A DNA stretch of 64,000 nt from Phycisphaerae bacterium (GTDB lineage: Bacteria; Planctomycetota; Phycisphaerae; Phycisphaerales; UBA1924), in contig JAUIHS010000003.1 of the NCBI GenBank assembly GCA_030432255.1, positions 62,001 through 126,000 of the forward strand, written 5' to 3'. How positions within the stretch are numbered: the stretch's first letter is position 1; each line of letters opens with the position of its first letter. Positions 10,153-19,016 of the stretch are shown piece after piece. The position numbers and the translations under genes were made by a program. The notes below the pieces were generated by a model, which had not been told where the DNA came from, searched no databases, and was given only the letters and a program-made list of their open reading frames with translations.

Positions 10153-10677
10153 ATGACGCGACGCATCACCTGGCTCTCTCTCCTCCTGCTCGCTGCTGCC
10201 CAGATCGGCTGCACCTGCACGCCTCAGGCGCGTGCCCGCGCGATCAATGTCCGACTGGCCGACACGCTGGCCCAGCAATCGGCCCGCAGCCCAGTCGAGG
10301 TCGATCTTGTCTTCGTCCTCAACAGCGAAGTTGAGGACTGGCGGATGGATGACAACGCCATCAACCGCTACTTTGGCGGCGCCGACGACCGACGCAATGT
10401 CGCCAGCAAACTGACAGCCCTGTTCCCCGCCGGCGGTCAGACCACTTTCGAGCGGACGAAGATGCAGGTCGAGGACTTCGTGCCGCCGAAGTCAATGATG
10501 CACCTCGTCATCCTGGCACACCTCCCACAGGGTCGGGCCGATCAGAAATTCGTGCCAATGGACAAGTGCCTGTGGGAAGACCGCAAGCCCTCCATCAAGT
10601 CGATTGATGTCACGGTGGGCCCGGAGGAGATCACGGTGCTTCCATTTGACGGAATCACGAAGCCCATTACGGACTAG
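10153..10677 (+). CDS. lipoprotein, possible TssJ counterpart
   Basis: A small exported protein of 174 residues. The ATG at 10153 is preferred over the in-frame GTG at 10132 because GGGAG lies nine bases upstream and the product then begins MTRRITWLSLLLLAAAQIGC, a signal peptide ending at a lipidation-type Gly-Cys. The lipobox is imperfect, with Gln at -3. The mature part has the size of TssJ (about 150 residues), and TssJ lipoproteins usually occur next to tssK/L/M and anchor TssM in the outer membrane. Sequence similarity to TssJ is not obvious by eye; the assignment rests on size, export signal and position. Its stop is 14 bp before the next gene. Confidence 0.5.
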   Translation: MTRRITWLSLLLLAAAQIGCTCTPQARARAINVRLADTLAQQSARSPVEVDLVFVLNSEVEDWRMDDNAINRYFGGADDRRNVASKLTALFPAGGQTTFERTKMQVEDFVPPKSMMHLVILAHLPQGRADQKFVPMDKCLWEDRKPSIKSIDVTVGPEEITVLPFDGITKPITD

Positions 10678-10691
10678 GACCCTCCCTTCCG

Positions 10692-13600
10692 ATGCCCCAG
10701 GTGTACGGCGGATTTGAATGCCACGAGCAGGTCGACAAGGGCCCGTTCCACGAGGTCTGGCGCGCGACTGCGGCCGGTGAAGCGCCTCCCGGCTCCTGCC
10801 AGGTGCGCATCATCCGCCATCCGGGCGGGTCGCTCCCGGGTCCGCCCGAATGGGAAGAAACCTGTCGTCGTCAACTCGCCCGATGGGAAGTTCAGCAGCG
10901 AGCGGCTGCGGCGGATCCGCAGTGTTTCGCTTCCGTCCATCCTCCGAGTCCGGACCGGCATGAGTCGGGCGTCTTCCTGGTCACGGACTACTTCCCCCTC
11001 GATCTTGCACGCGTCATCACCGGCGCCTTCGTGATCGAGTCGTTACACCTCCACACCATCGTTTCGCGCATCTACGCCGCGATGATGAGCATAGAGCGCA
11101 ACCTCGGTCGTCCGCATGGCCGGATCAACGCCGAGTCTGTGCTGCTGGATACCACGCGAATCTCGACGAAGTCGCGGGTGGTACTTGCGGAGCCGGAGAG
11201 TGACGACGAAATCGTGCCCGAGGCCGCGCGGTCCCGGGACATCCGCGCCCTCGGTGAACTCATCTATTGCCTCACAACCCGCGAGCGGCACGCGCCCGAG
11301 CGCGGTTCGCCACCCCCTGATATCGCGCCCTTCGAACGCTATCGCCGCCATGCCAGGCGCTGGCACGCGCTCTGTACCGAGATGCTCGATGTCACTCCGG
11401 CGATCGACCTCGATGAACTGCGACGCATGCGGTACCCGCAGCGATTCCCGAAGCCTGATGATCAATCGGCACTTCAGTTCATCGGTGCAGCCGCGGCAAT
11501 CGCTGCCGTCTTCATCGGGACGTGGGTCTATAACAGCAGCCAGGTGGCGGCACCGATTGCCGGACCACTCATCGAGCCGCTCACGGGGATCCTCAGTACT
11601 GACGATCTGGAGAAACTTGAGTGCCGTGACTGCCCGCTCGATGAATTGAGCCAGACTGTTTCCACGATTCTCGAAACGTACGGCCGGGATGCACGTGAAT
11701 CCGCTGAGACACATATGACGAGCCTGGAGGGATGGCGGGAAGGCGAAGTCGGGCGCACTCGCGTCAGGGACTTTGACGTGGCGGTGACACAGATCGAGGC
11801 GATGCTGAAGCCGCCTCAGTCACCGGACGCCGCGACGGCGTCAACAGGTGCCGGGATCAGCATCGATGAACAGGCGCTTGCCGAAGCCGGTGCCGCATAC
11901 GCCGCGGCGCTCGCTGGCCTGAAGACCTACAACTCAACGGCCACCAGCGTCGCGGCAGACCTCCGCAGTCTGCAATCCGGTGCGCTCTCATTGAAGAGCC
12001 TGCTGAACAACCTGGGCGGGACCGATGCGAAGATCCTTGTCGAGGGAGAGGAACGCGAACTCTCAGACGTCGTGGAGGTTTGGTACAGCATCCTGACCGT
12101 GCCGCCGAAGGCGCAGGAAGCCGCGAGCGCCAGCGAATTCATCAGCGGGATCAGGCCGGCGCTCACTGCCGCCGGAAGGAGCCTCACATCAATCAGTTCC
12201 GATTTCAACGCCAACCAGCAGGAGAACTACCTCCTTGATGGGCGCAACTTCACCCAGGCCGAGGTGACTGCGAGGTCGGCGGACTACATCGCGGACTACT
12301 GGAACAATCTGTCCGCGCAGAAGCTGGAGGAGGCGAATCAGTTGCGTGGGCTGGCGAGGTCCATGGAGTCATCTGATCAGCGCGTGCAGGGACTGATTGA
12401 GCGACTTCGGGGACTGGATGGACTCTCTCCCGATGCGCAGGCCGCGGTGACCGGGAACATCGCGCAACTTGAGGCGTACAACTGGCCATCGTCACCGGAG
12501 GACCTCAAGGAAGATCTCTGGAGCAAGGCATCACTGGATGAGAGACGCCAATTGCGAGAGACGGCTCTTGCCGTCAAGGCTGAGATCGATCAACGCAACA
12601 CACAGATCACAACGATCGAGGGTGGAATCGACGGCCTTCGGCTCGATCCTGATAAGGACCCGCGCAAGACACTCGCAATCAGGCTCGGCACGTTGCGGAC
12701 AAGAATCGGGGCTCAGCCGGGCGATGGCTCCTTCGAGGTCCCGCCGAGAGATGGCGTCGATGCCAGGGATCATGCCGATTACGATCAGGCGGTTGCGGGA
12801 CTTCGAGAAGAACAGGCCGCCACGCGCATGGACCTCACGAGCTACGAGCCGCTTCTGGATACCGGGAACCCGGCGTGGACGGTGGGCAATGAGCCGGCAA
12901 TCCGCGAGAGGATCAGCAAAATCCCGGAGCAACTGCTTGCACACTCGAAGAGCCTCGATGTCATCGAAGCCGACATCCTCAATCGCTTTGCCAAGCCGGA
13001 TCCGGCCAGGATGCGCGAGACATTGCTGGCTTCCGTCGGACCAGATACCGGCGATGTCTTCCAGCCGTTGCAGGCCAAGGTGAGACAGCGGATTCAGCGT
13101 GCTTCGCGGCTCTCCGAGGAGGCCTTGATTGAAGAACTCCAGTCCATCGACAAGCTGTGGTCAACGATCGTCCTGCTCCGTCAGGCGTATGAATCGCTTG
13201 AGCAGGCCGATGGACTCGATGCTGAGAGTTTCGATGAATTCGCGCGCCTCTGGATCGACTCGCTCGTAGACGGTTTCGACTTCATCGACGAGGAAAAATA
13301 CGGTCTGCTCCAGGATTACTTCGTCAAACTGACCGGGGTCAGCCGCGAACTCAAGCAGGTCCATTCATATATCGTCCGCCTGACGCCCCTCGAACAGGAC
13401 ATCGAGGTTCGCGTCGAGGACGGCACGCAGTCGATCCCGCTCCGATCACTGGTGGTCGACACGTTTGAGTCCTTCGAATCTGCCGTTGTGGAGCGGCCAT
13501 TCGGTCGGGGACAGGTCTTCAGCGAGGGTGAGCAGATCTCTGCCCTGCGTCGATTCGTGGAGCAGGTCCGGGCATGGGACGATAGCGTTGCCGTGAATGC

Positions 13601-15491
13601 ATCAAGCCTGACGCTCTGGCAGGCTCAGGGGCGCCGCTCGGCGTGGGAGTTCGCTCGCGAGCGCTTCGATGAGTCAAGCGGCGACTGGACGGACTACCTC
13701 CGCTGGTATGCCTACGTTGATGGCTTCCTGGCCTTCGAACAGCAGTTCGAGCGGAGGGTGGACCTCGACCTCGATGAGCTCGAGGTGGATCGGCAGATGT
13801 ATGACTTCGCGGATCGCCTCGCACAACGCAATCAGATGAGTGATCGGATCCCGGAGAACCTGCACGCGACGCGTGTCTCCGACTACGTCACACAGAACTG
13901 GAGTGGCATCGCCCGTGTGCGCTCCTCGCTCGGGGTCCAGACATCATCGACGAGCGAAATGTTGCGACAGGCCGGCGACGAGTCTCTGAACGACGGTCGG
14001 CGGGTGGGATTCGTTCTGCTCGCGGTCGACGAGTTCGCCGACGAGATCGAAGCCATGACTGCGGTCGGACAGGAACCGGAGCGGGAACAGGTGGATCGGT
14101 TTGCCGAGAGCGTCGCTGCCGTGCGTGACAGCGTGGACCCGGTCTGGCGGTCGTACATCGGTGATCAGCAGCGGGGGATCATTCACGCTCTCGAAGTGAT
14201 CCGACCCTCGGGCGCCGTCAGGAAGGGTGGACCGGATGAGTCAGCGTGGAAACGCTCCACTGAACCCGGCGGCGTCATTCGCTTCGTGCCCACCGGAAAC
14301 ATTGGGGGTATCGCGGCGGATGCCGCGGCGATCGAGTTCCTCGAGGTGCCCGAGGGTCGCATCTACCTGCAGCGCACTGAACTCTCGCTGGGCCAGTTCA
14401 TGGCAATCCTCGCGAGTGCACCGGACTCCCAGTACCGCGAGTTCATCGCTTCTCAGGTCAGATGTCCCGATGAGGATGCATCGCCGAGCGAACTCGCCAG
14501 GCTGATCGACTGGGGCGACTTCGAGGAGGTTCGCGGCTACTTCCTCTACAGCGCCGGCTCGTCCGACTACGAACTGGTTCCCGCGCTCACCTGGGTCCGG
14601 CCGACGCGCGGCGTGATCGATCGAACGGACGATGTCGATTGGACGTCCGTCAACGGATGGGTCGATCACATCAATCACATCTATGCCCCCTCACTGGATG
14701 CGAGGTGGTGGGGTGAATCCGGCAAGGGGCGCTGGCCGGGAACGGCCGGGCTCAATCAGCCGCTGCACAACGTCAGCTTCGCGGGTGCCAGCGCGATCGC
14801 GGAAGCGATCGGGTGCCGCTTGCCGACGCCCGAGGAGTGGGGGTATGCCCTGGACCAGTACCAGGCCTCAGTCTCCGGGATCATGGATGTCGCAAGTCGT
14901 TGGAACACGAGCGATCAGACGTGGAAGTCGCAGCAGGACTTTGCGGACGGTTCACCGGCCATCGAGCGACCACAGCCTTACGCAGGCTCATTCATCAATC
15001 GCGCCGTCGGAGCCAGCTTGCCACCGAATCAATTCGCGTGGCCGGCGGGTGCGGCTGCGACAAATGATGGCTGGCTCTGGCTCAGGCCGGTCGGGCGTGA
15101 ACCGGAGGATGCGGGTCAGCCCGGTTTTCATGACCTCGTCGGCAACGTCGCCGAATGGGCCGACCAGAGCGCGGGGAGCCGGACGCTCGACGTGCTTCAG
15201 GACGTGATGTACCAGGTCAATACATCCGAAGCGCCGGTCATGGGGGTGTCCGCAATGAGCGGCAACGCAGCTCCGGGCGCGAGCCACACATTCGACATGA
15301 TCGCGCCTCGGCGGGGTCGGGGGGCACCCCGTGCCGTCGATCTGACGACCTTGTTTTCTGATGTCGGACTTCGACTCACCTACGATGTTCTCGGTGCGAG
15401 GGGAACAAGTGCACCCGGCTCGCGGCATGTGGAACTTCGAAGTGCGATCGAGGAAGTCCTCAGTGGGCCCGCCGATCAATCACCGGGATGA
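10692..15491 (+). CDS. PpkA/TagR-like fusion: pseudokinase, membrane segment, FGE-like domain
   Basis: A 1599-residue predicted inner-membrane protein. Residues 5-200 resemble a Ser/Thr kinase fold: glycine-loop remnant QVDKGPFHEVW, a catalytic-loop-like segment PHGRINAESVLL (HRD replaced by HGR) and SRDIRALGELIYCL like the alpha-F helix. The VAIK lysine and the DFG motif are not visible, so it is probably a pseudokinase. Residues 261-280 are one hydrophobic helix (FIGAAAAIAAVFIGTWVY). Residues 300-1190 are acidic, helical and coiled-coil-like. Residues 1200-1565 match the FGE/sulfatase-modifying-factor fold (YLQRTELSLGQFM, CRLPTPEEWGYAL, FHDLVGNVAEWAD, VGLRLTYDV). In Pseudomonas, the FGE-like TagR acts in the periplasm on the transmembrane kinase PpkA; here both parts appear joined. 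The function is inferred from that system. Confidence 0.72.
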   Translation: MPQVYGGFECHEQVDKGPFHEVWRATAAGEAPPGSCQVRIIRHPGGSLPGPPEWEETCRRQLARWEVQQRAAAADPQCFASVHPPSPDRHESGVFLVTDYFPLDLARVITGAFVIESLHLHTIVSRIYAAMMSIERNLGRPHGRINAESVLLDTTRISTKSRVVLAEPESDDEIVPEAARSRDIRALGELIYCLTTRERHAPERGSPPPDIAPFERYRRHARRWHALCTEMLDVTPAIDLDELRRMRYPQRFPKPDDQSALQFIGAAAAIAAVFIGTWVYNSSQVAAPIAGPLIEPLTGILSTDDLEKLECRDCPLDELSQTVSTILETYGRDARESAETHMTSLEGWREGEVGRTRVRDFDVAVTQIEAMLKPPQSPDAATASTGAGISIDEQALAEAGAAYAAALAGLKTYNSTATSVAADLRSLQSGALSLKSLLNNLGGTDAKILVEGEERELSDVVEVWYSILTVPPKAQEAASASEFISGIRPALTAAGRSLTSISSDFNANQQENYLLDGRNFTQAEVTARSADYIADYWNNLSAQKLEEANQLRGLARSMESSDQRVQGLIERLRGLDGLSPDAQAAVTGNIAQLEAYNWPSSPEDLKEDLWSKASLDERRQLRETALAVKAEIDQRNTQITTIEGGIDGLRLDPDKDPRKTLAIRLGTLRTRIGAQPGDGSFEVPPRDGVDARDHADYDQAVAGLREEQAATRMDLTSYEPLLDTGNPAWTVGNEPAIRERISKIPEQLLAHSKSLDVIEADILNRFAKPDPARMRETLLASVGPDTGDVFQPLQAKVRQRIQRASRLSEEALIEELQSIDKLWSTIVLLRQAYESLEQADGLDAESFDEFARLWIDSLVDGFDFIDEEKYGLLQDYFVKLTGVSRELKQVHSYIVRLTPLEQDIEVRVEDGTQSIPLRSLVVDTFESFESAVVERPFGRGQVFSEGEQISALRRFVEQVRAWDDSVAVNASSLTLWQAQGRRSAWEFARERFDESSGDWTDYLRWYAYVDGFLAFEQQFERRVDLDLDELEVDRQMYDFADRLAQRNQMSDRIPENLHATRVSDYVTQNWSGIARVRSSLGVQTSSTSEMLRQAGDESLNDGRRVGFVLLAVDEFADEIEAMTAVGQEPEREQVDRFAESVAAVRDSVDPVWRSYIGDQQRGIIHALEVIRPSGAVRKGGPDESAWKRSTEPGGVIRFVPTGNIGGIAADAAAIEFLEVPEGRIYLQRTELSLGQFMAILASAPDSQYREFIASQVRCPDEDASPSELARLIDWGDFEEVRGYFLYSAGSSDYELVPALTWVRPTRGVIDRTDDVDWTSVNGWVDHINHIYAPSLDARWWGESGKGRWPGTAGLNQPLHNVSFAGASAIAEAIGCRLPTPEEWGYALDQYQASVSGIMDVASRWNTSDQTWKSQQDFADGSPAIERPQPYAGSFINRAVGASLPPNQFAWPAGAAATNDGWLWLRPVGREPEDAGQPGFHDLVGNVAEWADQSAGSRTLDVLQDVMYQVNTSEAPVMGVSAMSGNAAPGASHTFDMIAPRRGRGAPRAVDLTTLFSDVGLRLTYDVLGARGTSAPGSRHVELRSAIEEVLSGPADQSPG

Positions 15492-15778
15492 TCAGCAAGG
15501 CTCGTTGCGCTCCGCGCGGGGAGCTGAGGCTTGAGACTCGGCTCTGCATTGAAGTCGCGGTAGGAGTCCGAGAGAGCCATCGCGAAGACCTGGTCATGCT
15601 CGGCCTTCATCTGCATGCCAAGACTGTCACCCACAACGAACCGGCCATCGGCGGTGCGGACGACATAGGTGTCCTGAGAATCACGGGATGCGGTGCTCGC
15701 AGATGACGAGCAGCCGATAAGCATGCCGGCACCCGCGAGCAGAACAACAGCACTGGTACGACGAGCAGATCGCTTCAT
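15476..15778 (-). CDS. small putative lipoprotein antisense to the T6SS block
   Basis: A 100-residue product starting MKRSARRTSAVVLLAGAGML and continuing IGCSSSAS, a typical lipoprotein signal with lipobox LIGC and a following Ser-rich spacer. The ATG at 15778 is preceded by GGAGG at good spacing on the minus strand; longer starts would bury the signal peptide. The mature part contains TYVVRTADGRFVVGDSLGMQ and is otherwise unfamiliar. It converges with the large fusion gene and overlaps its last 16 bases. Its upstream region faces the second T6SS block, so the 185-bp gap probably carries divergent promoters. No function can be given. Confidence 0.75.
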   Translation of the reverse strand: MKRSARRTSAVVLLAGAGMLIGCSSSASTASRDSQDTYVVRTADGRFVVGDSLGMQMKAEHDQVFAMALSDSYRDFNAEPSLKPQLPARSATSLADHPGD

Positions 15779-15963
15779 AGGAATACCTCCGGGTAAGGAC
15801 CACCGGTAGGATCGGGTCGGACACGGTGCCCCTTGATCAAGTGCGTCATCGAAACTGACGACACCCTCGCCACGACCCCTCCAGCCCGCAACATTTGTGG
15901 TCCTGAGGCCTTTCCGGGTATCCTTTCCGGACGCGCCTTGGCTTCCGTTCGCCGGAGAGATGT
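15779..15963. promoter_or_regulatory. divergent intergenic region between antisense lipoprotein and second T6SS block
   Basis: 185 bp separating two divergent starts. Both genes have their own ribosome-binding sites (GGAGG on the minus strand, GGAGAG on the plus strand), so promoters for both probably lie here. I could not identify clear -35/-10 elements. Confidence 0.4.
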
Positions 15964-16905
15964 ATGTCCCATCGAGTGCCGCCTGAACGAATCGCAAACA
16001 GCATTCGGCTGCTTCAGGCTGACTTCTCCGACGCCGATGCTCGCGAGCGCGTTGATGTCCTCGAAGGCGAGATCGAACGGATCGTTGACCAGCTTCCACC
16101 CGCCGAACGGACCGATTACCTGGACCAGCTGGCCCAGCATTTCCCCATCGGTTTCGGCGACGCCGAGGCACCCGCCGCGCCGTCGGCGCCCCCGCCCGAG
16201 GCGGCCCCCCGGGAGCTGACCGCATCGGAGGTCGTGGACCGCCTGCGCGACCTGGTACCCCGCCTCCGGGATTCCGAGAAAGCGGAACTCATCGGCATGC
16301 TCAATGAGATCGGGCTGCCACCCAGGCGCGGGCCCGTCGAATCGACCACCCAGTTCAGCACCGGTCGAATGGATCGGCTCGCCGCGGCACTCGGCCTGAA
16401 CAGCGCATCCGACGTGGATCCGGACCGCGTGATCGACCTTGCCTTGCGGTGGCGCAAGTTCGTCAGCGATCTGGATGTGCTCAGTCGCAATTTGTGGGCT
16501 GAGTATCGCCGCAGTGCGAAGGACACGCCATCCGCGGCGTTGCCTGTCTTCGCGGACGTGATGTCAATCTGTCGCGAGTATGCACGGGCGGACTCCCAGG
16601 TTCCTTTCGACGAGTTGAAGCACTCGATTGAGCGTGCGTATGCCCTGATCGCCGGCATGCTCGCCGGTGCGCGCGAGGGCATCGACCGGCGTGTGCGTGA
16701 GTCACAGCAGACGTTCTCACCGGAAGCGATTCGCAATGCGGTGGGCAAGGACAACGCCAAGGTGCTCTGGCGCGCCTATGAGCAGCTTGTTGAGGAACGT
16801 CGCCTCTTCGATGTGGACCAGATGCGTTCCAACTTCTTCGGCGAGATTCTGGACGTGGTGATGGCATACGTGGACGCCGCCGATGGAGGAAGCAGTCGTG
16901 GATGA
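15964..16905 (+). CDS. TagH C-terminal-domain-like T6SS protein lacking an FHA domain
   Basis: A 313-residue, mostly helical, soluble protein directly ahead of tssK. It lacks a signal peptide and membrane helices. Residues 70-85 are a Pro/Ala linker. The second half (about 130-305) resembles by eye the helical C-terminal domain of T6SS FHA proteins (TagH/ImpI), for example FSPEAIRNAVGKDNAKVLW followed by an FFGEIL region. Gene order also agrees, since tagH commonly opens a tagH-tssJ-tssK-tssL-tssM run. The N-terminal FHA domain expected in TagH is absent. GGAGAG lies upstream of the ATG. Alternatives are a TssA-like protein or a lineage-specific scaffold. The next gene starts within its last codons. 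Confidence 0.5.
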   Translation: MSHRVPPERIANSIRLLQADFSDADARERVDVLEGEIERIVDQLPPAERTDYLDQLAQHFPIGFGDAEAPAAPSAPPPEAAPRELTASEVVDRLRDLVPRLRDSEKAELIGMLNEIGLPPRRGPVESTTQFSTGRMDRLAAALGLNSASDVDPDRVIDLALRWRKFVSDLDVLSRNLWAEYRRSAKDTPSAALPVFADVMSICREYARADSQVPFDELKHSIERAYALIAGMLAGAREGIDRRVRESQQTFSPEAIRNAVGKDNAKVLWRAYEQLVEERRLFDVDQMRSNFFGEILDVVMAYVDAADGGSSRG

Positions 16906-18265
16906 CATCAGTCTCGTCCATTGGCACGAGGGTCTCTTCCTGCGTCCGCACCAGCTTCAGCACATGCAGCGGAGTCTCGTCCGACGCATGGAGCTTGAGC
17001 GGCGCCTGCGCTATCCCTTTCCGACGGGCCTCATCGATTTCGAGATGTCGGAAGACAGTCTTGAGAACTACCAGATTCGTGTGGACCGTCTCTGGGCGGC
17101 CATGCCCAGCGGGCTGATCATCCGCTATCCCGAAGATGCCAGCCTGCCTCCCCTGGAGTTCAAGGACCAGTTCCAGTCTTCTGCTCAGGGGCTGACGATC
17201 TACATCGCGGTGCCACACGCCCGTTCGCCGGGCCCGGATGTCGTCGACGACCTGGATGACCCCGCGCCGTGGAGGCGTGCTGTTCGCCAGCGCGTGGAGT
17301 TGCGCGAACTCTATGACGAGAACACGGGGAAGAACCCGAGCCGCGAGCCCGTGCGGCGTACCAATGCGCGCCTGCTGACGGAGAACGATCCGCACGACGA
17401 GATGGAGGTGCTCCCGATCCTCCGCCTGATTCGCTCCACGGCCGATGCCGAAGGGCGGCCCCGGCGGGATCCGAACTGGGTGCCGTCTGCCCTCGTTCTC
17501 ACGGGCGTGGATCGCCTGCGGATCCTGGTCCGTGACCTTGCTCAGTACCTGGACGCGCAGCGTGACGAGATGATGCAGTCGCTGTCGACGGCCACGTACC
17601 AGATCGAGGACCTGCAGGGTGTCGGGCTGGCTCAGTTCTTCCGCCTGCGTACGCTCGGGCGCTTCGCGGTCCGCCTGGGTGCGCTTGCCGCCTCTCCCCG
17701 GGTGACGACGCCCTTCGAGGCGTGGCGGGAGATGTCCGAGTGCCTGCAGGAGCTCGCTTCACTTTCGCCGGGCAAGGACGATGGACGGATCCGGGCCTTC
17801 AATCACGATGCGCCGGGTCCCCTGTTCGAGGACCTCGATCGTCGAATCCGCGCCCTCGCCGGGGCTGGCCCGGGTCGCCGCCCCGAAGAAATCGCGTTCC
17901 GCAGGGAACAGGCGCTCTATGTTGCGGAGATTCCGGCGGACAAGGTCGGCAAGTCCATTGCCTGGTACCTCGGCGTCCAGACCAATGACGATGCCAACAC
18001 GGTCAACGCCATCGTGGAGGATGAACTCAATTTCCAGCTCCTTCCACAGAGTTTCATGCGCCGAAGGGTGCCCGGAGTGCCTCTGGAGTATGACAGGGTG
18101 GGTCATCGTGACCTTCAACCCAAGCCGGGCCTCTATTACTACCGGCTCAATCTCGCGAGCGATATGTGGAAGCGGGTCGTCGATGAAGGCAACGCCGTCA
18201 TCAAGTTCACGGAATTCGACAAGGTCGATTGGCAGTTGACGCTCTATGGAATCGCAGGCAGCTAA
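16898..18265 (+). CDS. tssK: T6SS baseplate protein TssK
   Basis: TssK links the baseplate wedge to the TssJLM membrane complex. The N-terminal signature is clear: VHWHEGLFLRPHQLQHMQR, the family's 'W.eG.fL.Pqh.Q.q.r' motif. The C-terminal third has NTVNAIVEDELNFQLLPQSF, also typical. I chose the GTG at 16898 because GGAGGA sits about six bases upstream; the longer in-frame ATG at 16883 lacks such a site and would add five residues. The start overlaps the previous gene by eight bases, so translation is probably coupled. Length (455 residues) is normal for the family. Confidence 0.92.
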   Translation: MDDISLVHWHEGLFLRPHQLQHMQRSLVRRMELERRLRYPFPTGLIDFEMSEDSLENYQIRVDRLWAAMPSGLIIRYPEDASLPPLEFKDQFQSSAQGLTIYIAVPHARSPGPDVVDDLDDPAPWRRAVRQRVELRELYDENTGKNPSREPVRRTNARLLTENDPHDEMEVLPILRLIRSTADAEGRPRRDPNWVPSALVLTGVDRLRILVRDLAQYLDAQRDEMMQSLSTATYQIEDLQGVGLAQFFRLRTLGRFAVRLGALAASPRVTTPFEAWREMSECLQELASLSPGKDDGRIRAFNHDAPGPLFEDLDRRIRALAGAGPGRRPEEIAFRREQALYVAEIPADKVGKSIAWYLGVQTNDDANTVNAIVEDELNFQLLPQSFMRRRVPGVPLEYDRVGHRDLQPKPGLYYYRLNLASDMWKRVVDEGNAVIKFTEFDKVDWQLTLYGIAGS

Positions 18266-19016
18266 CTCGATGCAGACCGGCTCACTTCTGTCACTGTGCG
18301 ACGAACTGTTTCAGTACGTCCTCAACATCAACCGGTCATCCAAGCTGGATTCTTCCTCTCATCCGGCATATGACACGGTCCGCAGGAACGTGCTCGACAT
18401 CATTGCCAGCATCCGGAGCGGAGCGACGGGCAATCCGGATCTCTCGCGAGCCTTCCACATCGTGGAGAAGCCGTTGTATTACTTCGCGGATGCCATGCTG
18501 GCCGACTGCGAACGATGGGAACCATCCATGCGGTGGGCGGGGAATCCACTCCAGCGTGAAGAGTTCGGCGAGGGGACCGGCGACAAGGAATTCTGGGTCG
18601 CATTCGATCAGGTCCTTGCCGATGCCAAGGCGGGGGGCGAGCCGCAGATGCAGGCGCTCGAGGTGATGTACACCATGATCGGTCTCGGCTTCACGGGCAT
18701 TCATGTCAACGATCCGGAGTTCCTCCAGAACAAGATGGCCGACGCCTGGGCGCGACTCCAGTCACGCTACAGTTTCCGGGCCTCGCGGCTCTGCCCCGAG
18801 GCGTATGAGCATGTCAGTGATGTCAACCTCGAACCCGATGCAGGCATGTCGCTGCTGCGGACCGGCATCATTCTTGTCGTGGGTTTCATCGCGATCGTCC
18901 TCGCAACCCGTGCGGTCTTCAACAGGACGCACGCCGAGTTCGAGCGGGTGATCGATCCGATCAATGACGGCCGGCCGGTCCAGACGCTTTCGGATGGAAG
19001 GGAGGGGACGTCATGA
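18246..19016 (+). CDS. tssL: T6SS membrane-complex protein TssL (DotU/IcmH)
   Basis: TssL is a C-tail-anchored inner-membrane protein that binds TssM and TssK. The product has a cytoplasmic helical domain with the conserved EVMYTMIGLGFTGIH segment and one C-terminal membrane helix (about residues 205-228, LLRTGIILVVGFIAIVLATR), which is the DotU layout. It carries no peptidoglycan-binding extension. The ATG at 18246 overlaps tssK by 20 bases; a second in-frame ATG at 18270 follows the tssK stop and could be the true start. The 3' end overlaps tssM by four bases (ATGA). The family call is well supported by domain layout and neighbours. Confidence 0.9.
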   Translation: MESQAANSMQTGSLLSLCDELFQYVLNINRSSKLDSSSHPAYDTVRRNVLDIIASIRSGATGNPDLSRAFHIVEKPLYYFADAMLADCERWEPSMRWAGNPLQREEFGEGTGDKEFWVAFDQVLADAKAGGEPQMQALEVMYTMIGLGFTGIHVNDPEFLQNKMADAWARLQSRYSFRASRLCPEAYEHVSDVNLEPDAGMSLLRTGIILVVGFIAIVLATRAVFNRTHAEFERVIDPINDGRPVQTLSDGREGTS

